Source: Candidatus Villigracilis propinquus
GTDB taxonomy: Bacteria; Chloroflexota; Anaerolineae; Anaerolineales; Villigracilaceae
Assembly: GCA_016714565.1 (NCBI GenBank)
Contig: JADKDM010000009.1
Location: 124,001 to 188,000 of the forward strand
Length of the DNA stretch: 64,000 nucleotides
Direction: 5' to 3'
The first letter of the stretch is position 1, and each line of letters starts with the position of its first letter. A program made the translations under genes and the position numbers. The notes beneath the pieces were generated by a model. It saw only the letters and a program-made list of their open reading frames with translations. It did not search any database and was not told the DNA's origin. Shown one piece after another: positions 60,311-64,000 of this stretch.

Positions 60311-60427
60311 AGCTTCTCCGCACGTATCCACAAGAACGTGACGGCATAATCCCAAAAACCAAAATCGCTTGCATACAAGGGTGTCAGCACGCAACGCGGA
60401 CTCTACCTTTATCGGAGGGTACCACCC
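60311..60427 (+). promoter_or_regulatory. Structured panB leader with a hairpin masking the ribosome site
   Basis: After a weak -10 box CATAAT (60305-60310), the leader holds CACGT/ACGTG and CTTG/CAAG stems. ACTCTACC (60400-60407) then pairs with GGAGGGT (60414-60420), leaving one bulged A and closing over the ribosome site. An alternative GGGT/ACCC pair (60417-60427) would free it. The conserved pan RNA motif is known upstream of panB in Chloroflexota and also has bulged A residues. Identity with that motif is not established. Confidence 0.4.
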
Positions 60428-61302
60428 ATGTCTACAACTACACCTGTTTCAACGAACACGTCACAACACGCAAAAAAGTGACCACGCTCACGTTCCGCCA
60501 AAAGAAGGAACGCGGCGAGGTCATTACCATGTTAACTGCCTACGACTATCCCACCGCAATGGCGATGGATAAGGCGGGTGTCGATTCCATCCTCGTGGGC
60601 GATTCGCTCGCGATGGTGGTGCTCGGCTATGAAAACACCCTGCCCGTCACCATGGACGAAATGCTCCATCACGCTCGCGCCGTGGCTCGCGGAGCCAAGT
60701 CCGCGCTGCTCGTGGGCGATATGCCTTTCATGTCGTATCAAGTCTCCGTGGAAGATGCCGTCCGCAACGCGGGACGTTTTCTACAAAATGGCGGCATGGA
60801 TGCGGTCAAGCTCGAAGGCGGGCGTGAACGAGCCGATGCTGTCCGCGCCATTGTGGGCGCGGGCATTCCCGTCATGGGTCATCTCGGCCTCACGCCGCAA
60901 TCTGTGCATCAGCTTGGCGGGTTTCGCGCACAGGGCAAAACGGCTATTGCCGCGAAACGTCTGCTGGAAGATGCAAAGATACTCGAAGATGCGGGCGCGT
61001 TCAGCCTCGTGCTTGAGGCTGTGCCTGCGCGGCTGGCGGAATATATCTCCAAACAAATTTCAATCCCCACCATCGGCATTGGCGCGGGCGCGGGCTGTGA
61101 CGGTCAGGTGCTCGTCACACACGACATGCTCGGCCTCTTCGAGCGCTTCACCCCCAAGTTCGTCAAGCAGTACGCAAACTTCCACGCCGAGATGAGCAAA
61201 GCCTTCACCGATTACATCGACGATGTGGAGAGCAGGCGCTTCCCCGCCGTAGAGCACACGGTTGAAATGACAGATGAAGAGTGGGAAGAATTTATAAAAT
61301 GA
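60428..61302 (+). CDS. panB: 3-methyl-2-oxobutanoate hydroxymethyltransferase, frameshift near the N-terminus
   Basis: Makes ketopantoate from 2-oxoisovalerate in pantothenate synthesis. ITMLTAYDYPTAMAMDKAG, VGDSLAMVVLGYENTLPV, MSYQVSVEDAVRNAGR, AVKLEGG, and GLTPQSVHQLGGFRAQG are PanB motifs. The open frame starts at GTG 60478, but GGAGG lies 9 nt before an ATG at 60428. That ATG reads MSTTTPVSTNTSQHAKK and stops. Adding one A to the A6 run 60472-60477 joins it in frame as HAKKVTTLTFRQKKERG, as expected for PanB (291 residues). The last 4 bp overlap panE. Confidence 0.9.
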
Positions 61303-62195
61303 AAAACGATATTCTTCTTGTTGGTACTGGCGCGTTGGCAACTCTCTTCGCGGCACGCTTGAGCGAGGCGGGTCATTCCGTGTCCATGTTGGGTACGTGG
61401 AAGAACGGGTTGAAGGCGCTGCAGGAAAACGGTGCGCGCATTGTGGATGCAAATGGCAACGAGCACGCGTACAAAGTCCACGTCACGGACGATCCGCGTG
61501 AAGTGAGCGGAGCGAAACACGCGCTGGTACTCGTCAAATCCTGGCAGACAGAACGCGCAGCGCGACAGTTAAGAGAATCCCTTGCAGATGATGGACTGGC
61601 GATCACTTTACAAAACGGGATCGGAAACAAAGAAACGCTCATTCGGGACCTGGGAACTGGCCGGGTTTCATTGGGCATCACCACCACTGGAGCGACTCTC
61701 GTCGGCCCTGGGCTTGTAAAAATTGGCGGCGAAGGAATCATTTCATTGGAACAGAATCAGGCACTCGGTCCGCTTGAGGCGGCTCTGCGGTCATCCAATT
61801 TCAATTTGCAAATTGTGGATGACGCCAGGTCGCTTGTGTGGGGCAAGCTCGTCATCAATGCCGCCATCAACCCATTGACGGCGCTGCTGCGAATCCCGAA
61901 CGGTGAATTGTTATCACGTCCTCTGGCTCGTAAGGTCATGTCCGCTTTGGCGCGCGAGACTGCGGAAGTTGCAAAAGCCGAGAGAGTCCATTTGCCGTTT
62001 AGCAATCCCGTGGATGCGGCGGAGGATGTGGCGCGCAAAACTGCGACGAATATATCTTCGATGTTTCAGGATGTGCGGCGTGGCGCGAAGACCGAGATCG
62101 ATGCAATCTGCGGCGCGGTGACGATGCGCGGGCAGAAGCATGGGATCAAGACCCCGTATAACCGTGCATGCTGGCAGTTGGTGCGGGCGATGTAA
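61299..62195 (+). CDS. panE: 2-dehydropantoate 2-reductase
   Basis: A 298-residue NADPH-dependent ketopantoate reductase, the step after PanB. The Rossmann motif is LLVGTGALATLFAARLS (~5-21). The catalytic Lys is in GKLVINAAINPLTALL (~185-200), and ALVLVKSWQTERAA is conserved. The ATG at 61299 overlaps the panB stop (ATGA), so translation is coupled. The earlier frame start at 61281 lies inside panB. Confidence 0.9.
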   Translation: MKNDILLVGTGALATLFAARLSEAGHSVSMLGTWKNGLKALQENGARIVDANGNEHAYKVHVTDDPREVSGAKHALVLVKSWQTERAARQLRESLADDGLAITLQNGIGNKETLIRDLGTGRVSLGITTTGATLVGPGLVKIGGEGIISLEQNQALGPLEAALRSSNFNLQIVDDARSLVWGKLVINAAINPLTALLRIPNGELLSRPLARKVMSALARETAEVAKAERVHLPFSNPVDAAEDVARKTATNISSMFQDVRRGAKTEIDAICGAVTMRGQKHGIKTPYNRACWQLVRAM

Positions 62196-62207
62196 CACGA
62201 AGCAATC

Positions 62208-62239
62208 AAGTGACAGTCCCCTTGAGGTGACTGTCACTT
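62208..62239. repeat. AAGTGACAGTC palindrome after panE
   Basis: AAGTGACAGTC (62208-62218) and GACTGTCACTT (62229-62239) pair perfectly with a 10-nt loop. Related to 17572-17602. Confidence 0.55.
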
Positions 62240-62285
62240 ATACAAAAAGGGTGACTTTTATCGCCAATACTCGGTGACACCGTTT

Positions 62286-62315
62286 TTGCATTTCCCAAAA
62301 ACCACATGGTAAGAT
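62286..62315 (+). promoter_or_regulatory. Candidate promoter of the zinc-ribbon membrane gene
   Basis: TTGCAT (62286-62291), 18 nt, TAAGAT (62310-62315). GGAGG follows 8 nt before the ATG at 62344. Confidence 0.45.
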
Positions 62316-62343
62316 AAAGAAAAATTCGTTTGGAGGTATTTCC

Positions 62344-63249
62344 ATGCGCAAGTTCAGCTTGATATTAATATTGGGGATCATGCTTGTTTTCCCCTCTTTT
62401 GTTTCCGCACAAAGTGATGTGACGATTGCCAATATGACCGTGCAGCTCTGGCCCGAGTATGACCAACCCAGCATGTTGGTGATCGTGGATTTTCAGATGA
62501 ATGCGGCAACCGCATTACCCGCCGAATTGACATTCAGAATTCCAAAGGAAGCAAACCTGATCGCGGTGGCCGCCCTGGCAAGCGATGGCAGTTATTTGAA
62601 CACCGTATTTGACGGCCCAAACGATGACGGCGAGTGGCAGAGTTTTACCCTGTCTGTCAGCCAGAGTTCGGTCTATCGTTTTGAATATTACCAGCCGATC
62701 TCGTTCAACGGGAACAAGCGCATCTTTTCCTACCTGTGGGATGGTTCCTATGCGGTGGATGCGTTCAACATCCTTGTGCTGGAGCCCATTGATGTCACTG
62801 ACTTTTCAATGGACCCCGCCTATGAGTCCGTGTCGCAACAAAACGGAAATAACTATTACGATAGCGGGATAAAACGGCTTGCCAACGGCGAACAATTTGC
62901 GTTGAACCTGGATTACGACAAAACGACCGACGCGCTGATCGCCCCACCCCAGCAGGGTATTCAACCTGCTGCTCCCGTGGATGAAAGCACGCCGGGGCGC
63001 GTCTCCCTTAATAATTCCCTGCCCTATATCATCGGCGGGCTGGGAGTGGTGTTGATCATCGGTGGAATTGTGTATTATTGGCGCGCGGGACGCAAATCTT
63101 CCAGGACTCCACGACGCAGGGCTCATGCTCATACCGAAAACGAAGAAAGCGCCGAGGATGCCTACTGTCCGCAATGCGGGGCACGCGCAAAAGGCGGAGA
63201 CCGTTTCTGCCGAGTGTGCGGGGCACGCCTGAGAAATCAGGAAGTGTAA
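62344..63249 (+). CDS. Membrane protein with signal peptide and C-terminal zinc ribbon
   Basis: A 301-residue protein. The signal peptide MRKFSLILILGIMLVFPSFVSAQ (in part; cleavage after SAQ, ~23) leads to an extracytoplasmic beta-rich domain (~25-210, LTFRIPKEANLIAVAALASDG). A membrane helix (~226-247, YIIGGLGVVLIIGGIVYYW), a basic stretch, and a cytoplasmic ribbon CPQCGARAKGG...CRVCGARL (~274-294) follow. It converges with a cytochrome c gene, so a link to haem or electron transport is possible but unproven. Confidence 0.65.
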   Translation: MRKFSLILILGIMLVFPSFVSAQSDVTIANMTVQLWPEYDQPSMLVIVDFQMNAATALPAELTFRIPKEANLIAVAALASDGSYLNTVFDGPNDDGEWQSFTLSVSQSSVYRFEYYQPISFNGNKRIFSYLWDGSYAVDAFNILVLEPIDVTDFSMDPAYESVSQQNGNNYYDSGIKRLANGEQFALNLDYDKTTDALIAPPQQGIQPAAPVDESTPGRVSLNNSLPYIIGGLGVVLIIGGIVYYWRAGRKSSRTPRRRAHAHTENEESAEDAYCPQCGARAKGGDRFCRVCGARLRNQEV

Positions 63250-63278
63250 TTTTCAACCAAGTATATTGTCCGCGAATA

Positions 63279-63320
63279 AAAACAAACCGGGCCGCCCAAA
63301 TGGGCGGCCCGGTTTGTTTT
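63279..63320. terminator. Bidirectional terminator between convergent genes
   Basis: AAAACAAACCGGGCCGCCCA (63279-63298) and TGGGCGGCCCGGTTTGTTTT (63301-63320) are exact 20-bp arms with a 2-nt loop, with T runs on both strands. Confidence 0.9.
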
Positions 63321-63336
63321 TATATTTGCCTTATTC

Positions 63337-64000
63337 TTATTCCGGTGCACCTGCATCGATCCAGCGGATGACGTTGTTCAATTCTTCGCTGGAGAAATTG
63401 GAGAAATGTTCCCCGGTCGATTGGATCTGAACAAGAAGGCTGTTCGCAGAATCACCTGACACGATGACCGGTCCATTGCTGCTACCTTTGATAGCAGCAG
63501 AGTATGTGGAAAGATCCAGGCCTTCGGGAGCCGCAGCCCCTTCAATATGGCAACCTGTGCAGTTGACGGTGAAAAGGATGCCGATGTAATTCTCGTAGGT
63601 TGGGTCACCCGTCAACGCCGGAACTTCCAATTCAGGTTCGGGCGGCGGCAACTGGCTCTTGATGATCTCGCGCAGAGCGGGTGCATCAAAACCGGCATAG
63701 GTGAAGACATTCCCGTGGCAGGCTTCATTGGAACAGAAGGATGTATTGCTTACGCCGCCGGGATCCTTGGTATCGTGGCAGTTGGAACAGGATGGGCCAA
63801 TGGCCTGGTTGTGCATACTGATCCAGTTCGGGTTGAGGTGTGTCTCCGGCTCGGGTCCGCTGCTGATCTCGATCTGTGTAACAAAATCATCGGCTTTGGC
63901 AACCACTGGAATTGCATGGCAGACGTTACATTCGAGACGGATCGCTTCATCTTCGGCATTAAGGTGCGTTCCGTCGTGGCAGCGGAAGCAACCGGGTCCG
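63337..64000 (-). CDS. Multihaem cytochrome c, C-terminal part
   Basis: The gene enters from the right edge; ~220 residues are visible. Haem motifs in order are CFRCH, CNVCH, CSNCH, the longer CSNEACH (C-x4-CH), and CTGCH. The first four belong to a NapC/NrfH- or tetrahaem-like electron carrier. The last starts a separate C-terminal domain resembling the planctomycete-type cytochrome c domain (TGCHIEGAAAPEGLDLSTYS; ELNNVIRWIDAGAPE). A Pro-rich linker (LPPPEPELEVP) joins them. The protein is extracytoplasmic. The electron partner is unknown. Confidence 0.82.
   Translation of the reverse strand, partial: GPGCFRCHDGTHLNAEDEAIRLECNVCHAIPVVAKADDFVTQIEISSGPEPETHLNPNWISMHNQAIGPSCSNCHDTKDPGGVSNTSFCSNEACHGNVFTYAGFDAPALREIIKSQLPPPEPELEVPALTGDPTYENYIGILFTVNCTGCHIEGAAAPEGLDLSTYSAAIKGSSNGPVIVSGDSANSLLVQIQSTGEHFSNFSSEELNNVIRWIDAGAPE

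Noticed and set aside
1..64000. tRNA, rRNA genes and CRISPR arrays
   Set aside because: I looked for T-loop-like GGTTCGAATCC motifs, rRNA blocks and evenly spaced direct repeats and saw none. A covariance search would be more sensitive for tRNAs.

Overview
The window reads as a chromosomal segment of a Chloroflexota bacterium, most likely class Anaerolineae. The lineage is inferred from gene content: an F420-dependent LLM oxidoreductase of the TIGR03617 type, several small zinc-ribbon proteins, two ClpC ATPases, GT-C membrane proteins, and many genes with a TATAAT-like box only 6-9 nt before the start codon. No 16S rRNA or other decisive marker is present. I saw no tRNA, rRNA, CRISPR array, prophage or complete insertion sequence. 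Dense dispersed palindromic repeats, some inside or at the ends of genes, and several one-base frameshifts are the main oddities.

Layout: 0-2.8 kb is an exopolysaccharide segment on the minus strand (UDP-GlcNAc dehydrogenase-like, UDP-glucuronate epimerase-like, flippase). 2.8-5.2 kb holds DNA repair and t6A genes (UDG4, rimI, tsaB, tsaE). 5.4-12.6 kb holds a GT4 glycosyltransferase, DUF951, an MBL hydrolase with a CRP regulator, a thioesterase, an M42 peptidase, an LLM oxidoreductase, MazG, and a zinc ribbon fused to an Hsp70 substrate-binding domain. This is followed by clpC (frameshifted), a TPR protein, msrB-msrA, dus and holA (12.8-20.2 kb). 20-29 kb, on the minus strand, holds a PfkB kinase fused to a glycosylase-like domain, two tandem alkyltransferase-like genes, a broken and an intact GT-C protein, a lipoprotein, an ASCH protein, DUF2721 and surE.

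29.4-34.9 kb is a plus-strand signalling block: receiver-CpaE, sirtuin, GAF histidine kinase, FHA protein and AI-2E transporter. 35-40.5 kb holds a pair of paralogous polytopic proteins around a GT39-like gene; the second paralogue is truncated and frameshifted. 40.6-46.2 kb contains small accessory genes (holin-IV-like, GNAT, DUF2200, phosphoesterase, HD-GYP, VOC). 46.3-54.6 kb has a second ClpC, a secreted zinc protease and a LacI-type-sensor histidine kinase. 54.7-59.8 kb has a membrane protein, a methyltransferase, ugd, a response regulator, a GT4 enzyme and YtxH. 60.3-62.2 kb is panB-panE behind a structured leader. The window ends in a zinc-ribbon membrane protein and part of a multihaem cytochrome c.

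Functionally, the window combines envelope polysaccharide synthesis (two nucleotide-sugar dehydrogenases, one epimerase, several glycosyltransferases), protein quality control (two ClpC, an Hsp70-SBD protein, MsrA/MsrB), tRNA modification and nucleotide salvage, and multi-sensor signalling.
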